Source: Celoporthe dispersa (Eukaryota; Ascomycota; Sordariomycetes; Diaporthales; Cryphonectriaceae). From it: a stretch of 64,000 nucleotides of DNA. The notes beneath the pieces were generated by a model that searched no databases, was not told where the DNA came from, and worked only from the letters and a program-made list of their open reading frames with translations. The translations under genes were made by a program, and so were the position numbers. Below are positions 24,156 to 33,926 of this stretch, piece after piece; position 1 is the first letter of the stretch; every line of letters starts with the position of its first letter. Where the stretch lies: NCBI GenBank assembly GCA_016584495.1, contig WAID01000004.1:2976001-3040000 (forward strand). Direction: 5' to 3'.

Positions 24156-25340
24156 TCACCCGTGGTGATAACCACCACTTCCTCCCAGATACGGATCATA
24201 CGGGGCCTGCGGCATCTGCGCCCCGACGTCCTGCTCATAGACAGGCGTATGTGGCTGAACCACAATACCGGGGGCACTACCTGCGTGCAGACTCGGCGCC
24301 GGGGGGTCCGGAGTGTACTCGGGCGCCATCAGCGGCTGCGTGTCCGAGATGTGCTGCACCGGTCCGCCTGGCGGCCCAACCCCGGCCTCGGACGTGCCAA
24401 ACGCCTCGCTGGGGCCCTTCTCGCCGATGCCCCTGCTGGACATCATGGCTGCCTCCTGCTGGCTCCTGGCCTTGTTGGCCTGCATGTAGTACCTGACCAG
24501 GAAGAAGATGCCGACGCACAGCAAGATGCCGACGACGATGCAGGCGATTACGATGATGGTATGTGTCGAAATGGGCTTCTTGACCTCGCAGCTGAAGTTG
24601 CTGCCGAAGTTGCACGAGAACCCGTCGAGACATGCAGGGGCGATCGTCGGCGTGACCACGCAGCGGGTGTAATACTTATTGTGGTACTTGTGCTTGCTGC
24701 AGGCGGTCTTTGTGTATTTGCGCTCGGTGGCGCAGGTCTCGGTGGTCTTGACGCCGCTGACGGTGGTGACCAGGACCCAGGGGTCGTGGGTGCTCTTGGG
24801 GGCGACGCTGGTGATGGTGCTTGTCGGGAGCTGAGATGAAGATGAAGAGGTCTTTTTGGAAGAAGTGCTTGAGGTTTTGGAGGAGGTGGAGGTCTTTGAC
24901 GTAGAGGTTGACTTGCTGGAGGTCGAGGTCGATGTCGTGTCTGAGAAGAACGAATCGTCGTCATCGAAGAGCTTGGAATCCTTTTCCAGCGTCTTGAGAC
25001 GGCGAGCATTTCGGTGCAGCTGCCGCAGCTCATGGTTACTGCCGGCTTCCTTCTTCCGACCGACAGCATCGCCTTGACAGGTTCTCGCAGCCCGGACGGC
25101 TTGGGTCTTGGCCTCGTCGTCACTGCATCCGGCAACCTTGAGCCATGACTGCAGCTCCTCCACGTCGCTCCCGTACCATTCGACTGCAAATGCGACAGTG
25201 CTTCGTTTCCCGCACCTGATCTCGCCTGCGACCTGCTCGGATAGGTCCAGCAGACAGCCCTTCTGGCTCGCTTTGATCCGCTGGGCGCCCACGAGGGGAC
25301 TCGCCAGCAGGAGGGCAAGGACCGCACTGGGTAACCTCAT
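24156..25340 (-). CDS. Secreted-domain, single-pass membrane protein with Ser/Thr-rich stalk
   Basis: Predicted surface protein of 394 aa in one exon; I do not recognise the family. Residues 1-19 are a clear signal peptide ending in an ALA-type context (SPLVGAQ). The ectodomain has paired cysteines (GCLLDL, IRCGKRS, GCSDDE, ARTCQG). A Ser/Thr/Lys-rich stalk spans about 130-170, and a second cysteine-rich patch (ETCATERKYTKTACSKHKY, CLDGFSCNFGSNFSCEV) reaches 260. One membrane helix follows (TIIVIACIVVGILLCVGIFFLV), then a Pro/Gly/Tyr-rich cytoplasmic tail of about 110 aa. The architecture resembles fungal cell-wall sensors or adhesion-type receptors, but no WSC or CFEM motif is evident. The role is therefore left open. 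Confidence 0.8.
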   Translation of the reverse strand: MRLPSAVLALLLASPLVGAQRIKASQKGCLLDLSEQVAGEIRCGKRSTVAFAVEWYGSDVEELQSWLKVAGCSDDEAKTQAVRAARTCQGDAVGRKKEAGSNHELRQLHRNARRLKTLEKDSKLFDDDDSFFSDTTSTSTSSKSTSTSKTSTSSKTSSTSSKKTSSSSSQLPTSTITSVAPKSTHDPWVLVTTVSGVKTTETCATERKYTKTACSKHKYHNKYYTRCVVTPTIAPACLDGFSCNFGSNFSCEVKKPISTHTIIVIACIVVGILLCVGIFFLVRYYMQANKARSQQEAAMMSSRGIGEKGPSEAFGTSEAGVGPPGGPVQHISDTQPLMAPEYTPDPPAPSLHAGSAPGIVVQPHTPVYEQDVGAQMPQAPYDPYLGGSGGYHHG

Positions 25341-26782
25341 CTTTCGGAGGTGTCGATATGATGATGGTGATGATGTGTGTCTGGGGAGACTCTGTAGGCT
25401 GATTAAGGTGAACAGCGATCAATGAGACAGAGTGGTATAGAGTTCTGAACCCCGTCGAGAGATCAGACAGTGACTGGGTGTTACACAGAAGATATGTGAG
25501 TATGACTATAGGGAGAAGCTAACCATACGTATAAGCGTAAACAGACCCGGATGGGAGGTTTTATCTTCACAAGAAGAGTTCAGCCGTGGAATTCTCCCAT
25601 TCCTCCTAATCCTTCGAGAGAGGCTGGAGCCAACAACTCAGACGTGTTCTTCGCCTCTGGAGTTTGCATAACTTGCAGCTGGGATTTCGATCCCAACTGC
25701 TCATCCTTCCCGCCGCACGAAGCCAACAACACCCTCTGGCGAATCTCCACACCCGAACCAACAGACAGAACTCTGATACCTAAAGGGAACATCAGCGACG
25801 CCTGATTGGCCGTCGCTTGTCCCGGTCGCTGCAGTTGGTTCAGGCATCCGCTCATCAGTCTGCGCGGCGCAGCGACGAGGAGAGACTGGTATTGCTCACG
25901 AGAGTGACGGGAGTGCTTGTGCTGGGACGATGTGAATCCTTTGGCGCATGCGGGCTGAAAGGATATCCGCACGCAGGAATGGCGGAGGTCTGTCGTTTTT
26001 GCTTGCCATGCAAACCCACTCGCAACACGCCGCCGTGGATGCAACGCTGAGCTAGAAATAAACATGCTGACAGGGTTCATTTGACCCTGCAGCGTTACTA
26101 CCGTGCAGAGAGGGGACGTGTGTGCTGGCAGGCCTGGACTGTGCTCACTCCCAACTAAGATTGACAACTACTACGCTGTAATTCCTTACTAAGTAGGACA
26201 GTTCTCCGCTGCGGGTCTTCAGGTCATCTCAGCAGAGGGCATCCTTGAGCATCTCGCACTCGGCGATACTGTGATCGTCAAGATGCTGGATTGTTCAAGC
26301 CAGACGCCAACGAGAGCACAAAATTACCAGCCTCGTTGACCTTCTGGAGACACGAGTGCTGCAACACATTGTAACTATTCCAGTGCATCTCCTTTGACAA
26401 GAGGTCAGAGTCAACGCCACATGCTGGGGCTCTCGGCAAGAAGATCCGGACAGTCGCATATCTTCTCAGCCTTAACACATGCTTGCAAACATTCATTATA
26501 GTCTAGGCGACATAAGCTTGGAGCGGACAATGCCAGCGGGGGAAGACACAGGCTACAGTCAAATCACCAGACCATTTAGCATCCGAGGCGCATTCAGTCG
26601 CGTTCAGCACCTCCTATGCTTGTGGCCCCCTCCAGTGCTCGAGTCGCGATTCTTCAGGCACTGCAGTCAAGTAATTATGGCAAAATGGGCGAGATTGACA
26701 AGAACGGTAGGTTGAACATCATCTGCCCTCAAAATTGAATCTACAAAACAGACTACAAGGCTGCCTCACCCTGAAGCACCTT
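25341..26782. other. Intergenic, with unrecognised coding-like fragments
   Basis: No complete gene was resolved. On the minus strand around 26160-26500 there are short protein-like pieces interrupted by stops and frame changes, for instance DDHSIAECEMLKDALC near 26230-26280 and LQACVKAEKICDCPD near 26450-26490. These may be remnants of a gene or chance. A 195-codon minus frame at 25580-26167 has no recognisable features. Confidence 0.4.
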
Positions 26783-28113
26783 TTAGATCGTCACTACGAT
26801 CTTCTTTGCCGAGACCCCCTTCAAGAGAGTATCAATTCCCTTCTGGCAAGCCTCCAGACCGTTCCCAACCACCTCGACAGGTGGCATAGGTTTGAAGGAG
26901 CCAGATTCAATGGCTGCGGGTAGGTAGCCGTGGAAAATGGTGGAGGCCAGCTCCTTATCCCCCCTCAGGGCCTCACAGCTGCAGGTGTAGTACTGGCATC
27001 AGCGATTGTGTTACTCCTCACCAGAAAGACCTGACCAGCAGATCGGCTTGGGACTCACAACTTGAGCTGGACGCCCTCGTAAGATGGGCCCCAGGACGGA
27101 ACCATTGTCATGGCGACAAACTTCTTTCCAGGGCAACTTTTGACAACCTCGGCGCAAATCTCGACGATTTCCGGCCCTTGAGCCTCTGCATGACTGCCAT
27201 TGGCGACGGCACCTGCGATTTTTTTGCCCTCAAAAGCCGCAATTAGATCCTCCTTGACGGTTGGGCTGTTATGGTCAAAAGCCTGGTTTGCGCCGAGCTT
27301 TTTCACATAGTCAAAGTTGTGCGGAGATGCTGTGGTGATCTATCTGGTTGTCAGAACAGAACTGAGCGGCTCGCTCATGAATAATAATGATGAAAAAAAT
27401 TAAAAAAAAAAAAAAAAAAAAAAGGGAAGAAGAAACCGCTGAGAGAGAGACTAGTAATTATGGCTCAAAGAACGTACTACTTCGTACCCTGCGGCTGCAG
27501 CTAGTTGTATTGCGCAGCTGCCCTGTTTGAATTCGTCAGCATCTTATTGCGAAGGGCATTTGAGCCGTCTCAGATCTCTTTTCGCCGCTTCTCCAGGCAA
27601 GACCAGAGTAGAACATACCATGCTTGTGGAGCCGCCCCAGATCAGAACAGTCTCACCCTTCGGCTTCGGCTTGGGTGACGGCAGGCCCATTGCAAGCATG
27701 TCCTTGTGGAACAACATCTTTGTGCTCACAGAGACACCCATGGGAAGCGTGGCGGCCTCTCCCCAGGAGACAGAGTCCGGCAGCAGCGCCGTTAGGTGCT
27801 CAGAGAGGACGACATGCTCCTGGCATCCAGCGCTGGCGAGGCCAGCCACCCGGTCGCCGACCTTGAACCTATCCACGCCCGACCCGACTGCCTCTACCTC
27901 GCCCGCGACATCGAAGCCCAAGATGGTCGGGAATGTCAGCCACTTGAAGAGATCGGGCCCAAACTCCTGTATCCCGATGTCGACCGGGTTGAATGCGATG
28001 GCCTTGGTCTTGATCAACACCTCGTCATCCTTCGGGACAGGAACTGGAGCTGATTTGACCTCGAGGGGTTGCTTAGTTGCAACGAGGTACGCAGCGTTGT
28101 TGGTGGTGGCCAT
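26783..28113 (-). CDS. Medium-chain dehydrogenase/reductase (zinc-binding type, enoyl-reductase-like)
   Basis: Predicted NAD(P)H-dependent oxidoreductase, cytosolic, 338 aa. Exons in transcription order are 28113-27619, 27522-27478, 27339-27059 and 26978-26783; all junctions keep frame. The GroES-like N-terminal half has the ...VLIKTKAIAFNPVD... and TILGFDVAGEVEAVGSGVDRF segments of this family. The cofactor domain follows, with GETVLIWGGSTSM/GSCAIQLAAAAGYEV across the first intron, then TTASPHNFDYVKKLGANQAFD. The C-terminus reads GKGV-like VEVVGNGLEACQKGID. The protein is close to stand-alone enoyl reductases of fungal secondary metabolism (ToxD-like group), although many homologues have no known substrate. 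A homopolymer A/T run lies in the second intron. It neighbours a methyltransferase on the same strand. Confidence 0.88.
27398..27423. repeat. Homopolymer A run inside an intron
   Basis: An uninterrupted run of more than 20 A within the second intron of the reductase gene; on the coding strand it is a poly-T run. Such runs are hard to sequence accurately. Confidence 0.9.
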
Positions 28114-29197
28114 TTCCTTCTATGGAGGTATACTTTGGAGTTGAGGGCTGTTGAGATATCAAGGGCGGCACTTGTGAGCGTGCAGTGTCGATGCAAGATG
28201 AATTTGATCAACTGTCTCAGAGAATTATCATGAAACCAAGCTGAACTTTTTCTATACCGACTTTTAATATGGAATCATAGTAATTCCTGAGTCCGGATGT
28301 TGCATATGTCCGTCTAAGATGTCTTGTGCTTACATCCGTGAATTCCGTTCAGCTGCATTAGGAGGATTTTAGCATGTTGTAAAAACTTCGGGTTTACAGA
28401 CTAATAGTTCGATTTCCCACCAACGCCAGAGGCCTATGATCCATCAGTCTCCAGCGAGACATTTGAATCACGACCACGTGGCCGAGGTTAGTAGGATTGG
28501 GGCCATTTCCGTTCGGTATCGTGGAAATCCGCTGCATTGCTCCGGACGGCCGCCTCAACTTCCGTGGGATGTTGAATTCCGCGTGATCCAAAATTGTCGT
28601 TCAATCGAGAGCGTCCTTGCTGGACGGTGCGCTCCTGCTGTAGAGCACAATAAGGTTGGGTTTGAAAGAGGGTGGTGTCTTAGAAAACCGGCGAAATGAC
28701 CTTTAGTGTTGTGTTGGACACTTGGATGCAGGCCTCAGTGAAGCTCTTGACTGTGAGTCTCTAAATCATCCGCCAGAGTCGGGAGGAAGGGATATTATGG
28801 GATGGTTTGTCTAGGTATAGGCTTCTTCGGTGAATAAGTTCAAAGACAGAAGCTTTTCGCCTCCTCGCGAAAAGAGAATGTATTCAATCCCCGCTGCTAC
28901 AAAACACACACACACACACACACTCTCTCTCTCTCTCTCTACATGTATAGTTATATATCTGTAGTGAAATTTTATCCAACCGCCCAGCCGTCCTTGACAA
29001 TTGTAAAGAATGTCGTAGTGCTATATCACTAAATCAGAAGAGATGCCCCATCCTATGCCCTATTACAACTAGACCACAGCAGGCATCAAGATGTATTAAT
29101 ACTAATCTGTGTGTGGTGTATTAGTGAACTCATCCTGCATCATATGCTTTGCGCGTGGGATTCCACATTGCTCTTTTGATACATGAGACAACCATCT
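28114..29197. other. Intergenic, promoter of the reductase gene and 3' flank of the methyltransferase
   Basis: AT-richer than average, with a combined (CA)n(CT)n microsatellite at 28904-28940. No gene-like frame was found. Confidence 0.6.
28904..28940. repeat. Compound (CA)n(CT)n microsatellite
   Basis: About nine CA units followed directly by nine CT units. Confidence 0.95.
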
Positions 29198-30101
29198 TCA
29201 CTCGATCTTTCGCACCGTGAAAAGAATGCCTTCTTCCGACGGATGCTGACCAAACTCAGCAAAGACCAGAGTCGTCTTCCAGCGCGTCCCTGTGCGGCGT
29301 CCAATCTCATCCCACAAAGCCTGCCACGTGTGCTCGTTGTGGAAAAACCTCATCTTGCCCCGCTCCCCGGGTTCCTCCGTCTCCATCGTCTCACGACGGC
29401 CCCTCTGGCGGCCGAAAATAAGAGCATTCGCCTGGGGCTTGAAGAACCTTGCGATCCTCTCACCGGCACGAATCTGCTCCTCCCTCGTGAAAAGGTGGAA
29501 GAAGCTGGCCGCGTGCACAATGTCGACGGTGCCATTAAAATCATCAAAGGACTTCTCGGTGGAATCCGTCATGTCACCGGTGAGAAACTTGGCCCGGAAC
29601 CGGTCCCGGTCCCTGAACAGCTCATACCCGAGGTCGATGAACGCAGGCTGCAGGTCGGCGCCTCTGAGGTTCTCGTCAGACGCGCCGTCGGCGACGAGCT
29701 GGCGCAGCACTGCACCGAAGCAGCACCCGACATCGAGCAGGACGTCGCCGGCCTTCACCCGCTCCACCACCTCTGGGTACTGAGGCACATCGGGCATGTA
29801 CAGGTCGAGGAAATTCCACTTCCCGATGCAGCCATACGGATGGACGCGAAAGGCCTTGTCCCGCTTTTTGTGCGAGCGAGAAACCCCCATTTCTGGTTAG
29901 CAACCGAAATTTAGGTTGTGGAGAGAATTAAGCGCGAGTGTGGAAATGGCCACTTGCTATCTCACGCAGATGACTCTCTACTTCATCCGCGGGAATACCG
30001 CTGTAAGTCTGCAATAATCTGACCAGCCTCTGGAACTTTTCGCCCTTGGGTAGGTCGTAAATATAGACGGGGCGCTTCTCCGGCACCGTTTCTGCATTCA
30101 T
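29198..30101 (-). CDS. SAM-dependent methyltransferase
   Basis: Predicted small-molecule methyltransferase of 269 aa. Exon 1 is 30101-29958, beginning MNAETVPEKRPVYIYDLPKG; exon 2 is 29863-29198. The intron fits the minor GC-AG class: donor GCAAGT, branch GCTAAC, acceptor AAAAAG. Joining at these sites gives ...SHLREI|RDKAFRVHPYGCIGKWNFLD, which matches the usual start of the fold in this family. The glycine-rich SAM motif VLLDVGCCFG is at about residues 89-98, and GADLQPAFIDLG and TGDMTD form the next motifs. The family is common in fungal natural-product clusters (aryl/meroterpenoid O-methyltransferase relatives), but the substrate cannot be told. Starting instead at the in-frame ATG-like codon at 29890 would remove a conserved N-terminal helix. 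Confidence 0.85.
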
Positions 30102-31538
30102 TTCTGGTAAGACTGAACAGTTGTGGTATTGGTATTGTGTTTGATTATTCTAATCATGTCAGAGAGCTGGGAGTTTGGGCTTAAGTGAGGGATTATGCGA
30201 TGATTGATAATAATAAATAACGGCTGTGACCTCGCGCTTTTACTCAGTTTTGCATCGACGCATGTAAAGGCGCGAGTCTGCTGATGCGTCTGACAGGTAA
30301 CAAGATCATGCAATGTCGTGATTTGGAAAATGCACGCCGATTATCTTGCATTATCTGCAGGGTGACGTAGCGGGCTTGGTCGTCATCCGAGGCGGCGCAG
30401 CAGGTGGCTTGATATTTATTTTCGAGGCTCGTGGGCATACCATGTCTAGGTGTTCTAAGTCAGTCGCCTGCAATTGCGTGCATTGTTTGATTAAAATAGA
30501 GCGCACGAAATGGTCTGCCATGATCTGATAAGTAAATTGTTGACGAGTCGAGGGTTGAGGTATCTTGAGGAATTACGTTGCCATTGTAGAAATCCAATGC
30601 AATCCGCAATCCAGATGTGAAATAGGAGACAAGAGGCAGTGAGAACCCGCCAAATTTCATTTCCGAGCTGGTGGCGACATGATATATCCACCATGAGGTG
30701 CTCGCAATGTCTGCAAGAATGGCAAGATCCTCAGAGCCGGCGCCAGCGGAATTCCTGTGCAGAGAGTCCAAGCGCATTCCTGGCTCGGCAGCTCGGGTCG
30801 CCCACAGGATGTATTCCGAGGAGAGGAGGGAGGGGAGGGTCTTTTGCGGTTCCGACCAAGGAGGCCGGTCCACCTTAGCCAGATAATACTGACGCGTCGC
30901 AGTTTATCTGGGTCCCACGGGAGAAGACAGAAGCCTTAGGAGAAGGGAAAAAAAAAGTCTCATGTTTTCTCCAACAAAACCTGCTTCAGCCTCCCCTCCG
31001 CCTCTTGAAATATCTTCAGACGGGGGTCAAAGACCATCTCGCGCAGAGGCCCGGTGCATCTCAAGTCCGGATCGGGCCGCATCAGCTCCTCGGTTTCACT
31101 GGTCTCCAGGCTCTTTTCTTGACGCTTTCGACGTTGGAGGTCCCCCTCTCGACCGCTTTAGGGGAGTCGTAATATGTGTGGGTCTTCCCAAGATCGGATA
31201 AAACGGGATTGTGCGCATCGGTGACCTTCCCCATTTCGGCGGCCCCCGGCTGTCTTGGACGCGTGTCGAGGAGGGTGGGTGACGTTTTGCAATTTCCATT
31301 ATTCCACGGGTGGCCAGTAGTTAAGGTTGGTCGTGCGACCCTTTCAGAAGGGCTGCGTGTGTGATTCTCTCCCCACCCCCAAAAGAGAAAAAATCCTCTG
31401 CCCGAAATACTCCCTCTACCCTACGTATTGATCCGGAGCGATCCTTTCCACGTGCGCGCGTCCGACCAACCCCGTCAAGATCTTCCTCCGGCCTGTCCTT
31501 CGCAGAGAGGTGTTCCCCTCCCCTCCCCCCTGTGCACA
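30102..31538. other. Intergenic, divergent promoter region
   Basis: Upstream of the methyltransferase (-) and the small membrane protein (+). A 137-codon minus frame at 30873-30460 has a hydrophobic stretch but no recognisable domain, and I cannot support it as a gene. Confidence 0.5.
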
Positions 31539-32288
31539 ATGCAGTGGAGAAACTGGGCATACAGGCCAGTCGGCAATACGAATGCCGCCGCCGACTCGGA
31601 CCCCGAAGCCGACGAGAAGGGCGGCGAGCCTCTCTGGGCACGCCTCAGGAGACCAGCCTCGGACAGCGTGATCCCTTGGACGGCCTCCATCACCGCTGTC
31701 GTCTTCTTCTTCCTCTTCGTCTTCATGCCGCGCCCGTGGCTGCCATCAGACCGCCCGAGTCACATTCAGTATTTCGGCTGCGGCAACTCGACAGCAGATG
31801 CCTCGGCGGCGGGATGCAAGTTCGACGTCATGTCCTACACCTGGGTCCATCCCAAGTGCTTCGACCAGGAGCTCATGTATGACTTCCTCGGCCAGTACGA
31901 CTGGAGCTGGTACTCCGACGAGGAGGGCACCCAGCAGCTGTCCCTGAACGACGTCGCGATGGGCCAGCATGACTATATCTATGTGACGTGGAAGTACTAC
32001 AACACGCACTGCACCTACAGTAAGCCCAAGAGAATCGATATCCAAGCAATTCTGTACTAGGGCAGTCATCGTGGGTGGCAGGTCTGGCTGACTGACTCCT
32101 CCCTTTGTCCAGTGTGGAAGAAGATGCACCGGTCCCTTCTGACCTCTAGGGAGATTGACTCGTACATATCCGATTATCGACACACCGAACAATGCGAGAG
32201 GGTGTTGCTGGACCGGGAGCGCATCATGGAAAGCACAAGCGTCATGCTTGTAGCCAAATATCCTTCCTGTCCTGTCGTCTCGAAGTGA
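31539..32288 (+). CDS. Uncharacterised single-pass membrane protein with HCxYMWKKMHR motif
   Basis: A protein of 218 aa from exons 31539-32019 and 32113-32288 (donor GTAAGC, acceptor CAG). A polar N-terminus of about 48 residues is followed by one membrane helix (ASITAVVFFFLFVFM). A luminal or extracellular domain with several cysteines comes next (FGCGN, AGCKF, KCFDQEL). The C-terminal part carries HCTYMWKKMHR and later SYISDYRHTEQCERVLL. This His-Cys pattern recurs in an uncharacterised family of short fungal membrane proteins, recognised from memory and not searched. It resembles the layout of UstYa-like DUF3328 oxidases, but I do not see their two exact HxxHC motifs, so no enzymatic role is claimed. 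The junction creates the M of YMWKK. Confidence 0.75.
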
Positions 32289-33284
32289 AGCGAGAGTATC
32301 AAGTATTATCTCATTCGGCTTTTTTCGGATGTGCGTTTTGGCGTTGGGTCCCTCCCCCCGGGTCGGGGCATGACATACACTTGACGAGGCTTTTCTTGGC
32401 GGCGTTATGAAGGCAGATTGTTATTATTTTTTGATACCAACATACCTACAACCGAACCTAGGTGTCTTTTTCTTTTATAAATCAAACTAGATCTCCAACC
32501 CTTCGCGGTCTTTTGCGTACGCAAGTAGGTGGTCTAGATCTTCCTCTGCACCGCGTAAAAGCAGACAAGCGAGAGACATCAAGGCTGTCGGCCTGCAAGG
32601 AGAAGTGACACTCCCAGGTATTCTCGTGACGAGCACAGAGACTGGCCTAATCGGTGGCATGTAATTAGACAATAATACAAGAAGCTGACGGACGAGTGAT
32701 CTTGCTTCTCAATATCCATATCCCATTCGCGCTGAGGTTCAAGAGTACCAAGTATTATATCATGTGACTACGTACTTAATATAGTCTGAGCGTTTATAAT
32801 TACTTAAGCCGCATCCTTCTCGATAGTTTATAGTAACTATATATTCCGCTTCAGGGTCCAGCTGTTTACTGTGCCTCAGCCTCAGTTGCTATGGGTTGGC
32901 ATTAGGTAATTGCCTGATCCTTACCGCTGCCACTGAGACGAGACATCATAGTCATTCTGACCAACATCAATCCAAACAACAGTCAATCCAACAGCAGCTA
33001 CAAGTCATGAACGCAAAGGTTTACATCTGTAAAGTGTACTCGCGTGTGAAAGCCGACGAGACGACGGCTCGTGATGAATCCACTGAGACGTAGTAATAAT
33101 GTTTTCAGCCTATGCAATGCCTCATGATGCACTTTCATCTTGCCATGCCACCAGAGCATCTGAGGCTTCAAAGTAGCACCTCTGTGATTATGATGTGACA
33201 CTGAATATTCTCCTACCATGCCAAAAATTTGGTTGGTCATAATGCCATAAGAAAAGGCGTGGGCAACAACATCAATAGTGAATC
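32289..33284. other. Intergenic, AT-rich
   Basis: 3' flank of the membrane-protein gene and 5' flank of the tRNA gene. AT-rich patches lie near 32740-32850. No gene seen. Confidence 0.6.
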
Positions 33285-33430
33285 GGTCTTGTGGTCTAGT
33301 GGTTAGTAAAGCCCCCATAGTTGTGATTGCGCTCAACTCCATTCTAACAGTCATCTCAGGTATGATTCTCGCTTAGGGACAACCCTATTCATCATTGCGA
33401 GAGGTCCCGCGTTCAATCCGCGGCAAGACC
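33285..33430 (+). tRNA. tRNA-Pro (anticodon AGG) with two inserts
   Basis: The acceptor stem GGTCTTG/CAAGACC pairs perfectly over 7 bp. The T-arm CCGCG-TTCAATC-CGCGG (33407-33423) is perfect, and the anticodon arm is CTCGC-TTAGGG...GCGAG with anticodon AGG at 33375-33377. A canonical 17-nt intron (33379-33395) follows the anticodon; its CCCTA can pair with TAGGG of the anticodon loop, as tRNA splicing endonuclease substrates do. In addition, 33302-33359 is a 58-nt insert in the D-loop. Removing both leaves a normal 71-nt tRNA-Pro whose D-arm reads TGGTCTAGTGGTATGATT. The A box (TGGTCTAGTGG) ends exactly at the insert and remains intact, and the B box is GCGTTCAATCC. A CTTTTC run follows the gene. 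Whether the mature tRNA is made is unknown. Confidence 0.85.
33302..33359 (+). other. Spliceosomal-intron-like insert in the tRNA-Pro D-loop
   Basis: 58 nt starting GTTAGT and ending CTCAG, with branch-type TTCTAAC at 33342-33348, so the branch A is about 12 nt before the acceptor. The same donor hexamer is used by an intron of the MFS gene in this window, and CTAAC branches are used by several genes here. Exact excision restores the canonical tRNA-Pro D-arm. That splicing occurs is inference. Confidence 0.65.
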
Positions 33431-33926
33431 CTTTTCGTTGAGTAATTACGATGTTCGGATCGTACTCCCTTTTTTTTTTTTTGTGGGCTGTGGGGCTCGC
33501 CAGGAGGGCATGGCGAGTCGGTCGACGGTTCCACTGAGAGGAAAAGCAACTGTTTAGGGGTATGTATAGTCAGTTGTTGCGCTTCTCTTTTCTCTCATTT
33601 TCCGGGAGAATGTGTAATTTTATTGGTTTCTGTGTCAGCCTGTCTTTTGTTGCGCCGTCCGAGTCGCTTCATGCCGGTTGCCATGTACTCATTATTCACA
33701 TGACATATCATGTTTATAACAACCACCTTAGAAGATACCTTACTTATGATCTTCACGATATGTGCTGGGCATTTGGTGATTATTATAGGGTGTTCGGATT
33801 CAACCTTGATAGCCAGCCTTGTTTGTCCTCGTCCGCAAACGACCCTGAAGGCGCCCCCCGCCCCCCGCCTCGTTCTTCTGAACAGAACCAATAATTAGAC
33901 GGTGACACACCATCCAATTACAACAG
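33431..33926. other. Intergenic, between tRNA-Pro and DUF3500 gene
   Basis: A T run at 33470-33482 could act as a backup RNA polymerase III terminator, 40 nt after the tRNA. The rest is 3' flank of the DUF3500 gene. No gene seen. Confidence 0.55.

Noticed and set aside
25580..26167. 195-codon minus-strand frame
   Set aside because: No recognisable features, no signal peptide or domain, and stop codons immediately around it give no exon structure.
30460..30873. 137-codon minus-strand frame with a hydrophobic stretch
   Set aside because: Might be a remnant of a regulator, but I see no motif or exon partner.
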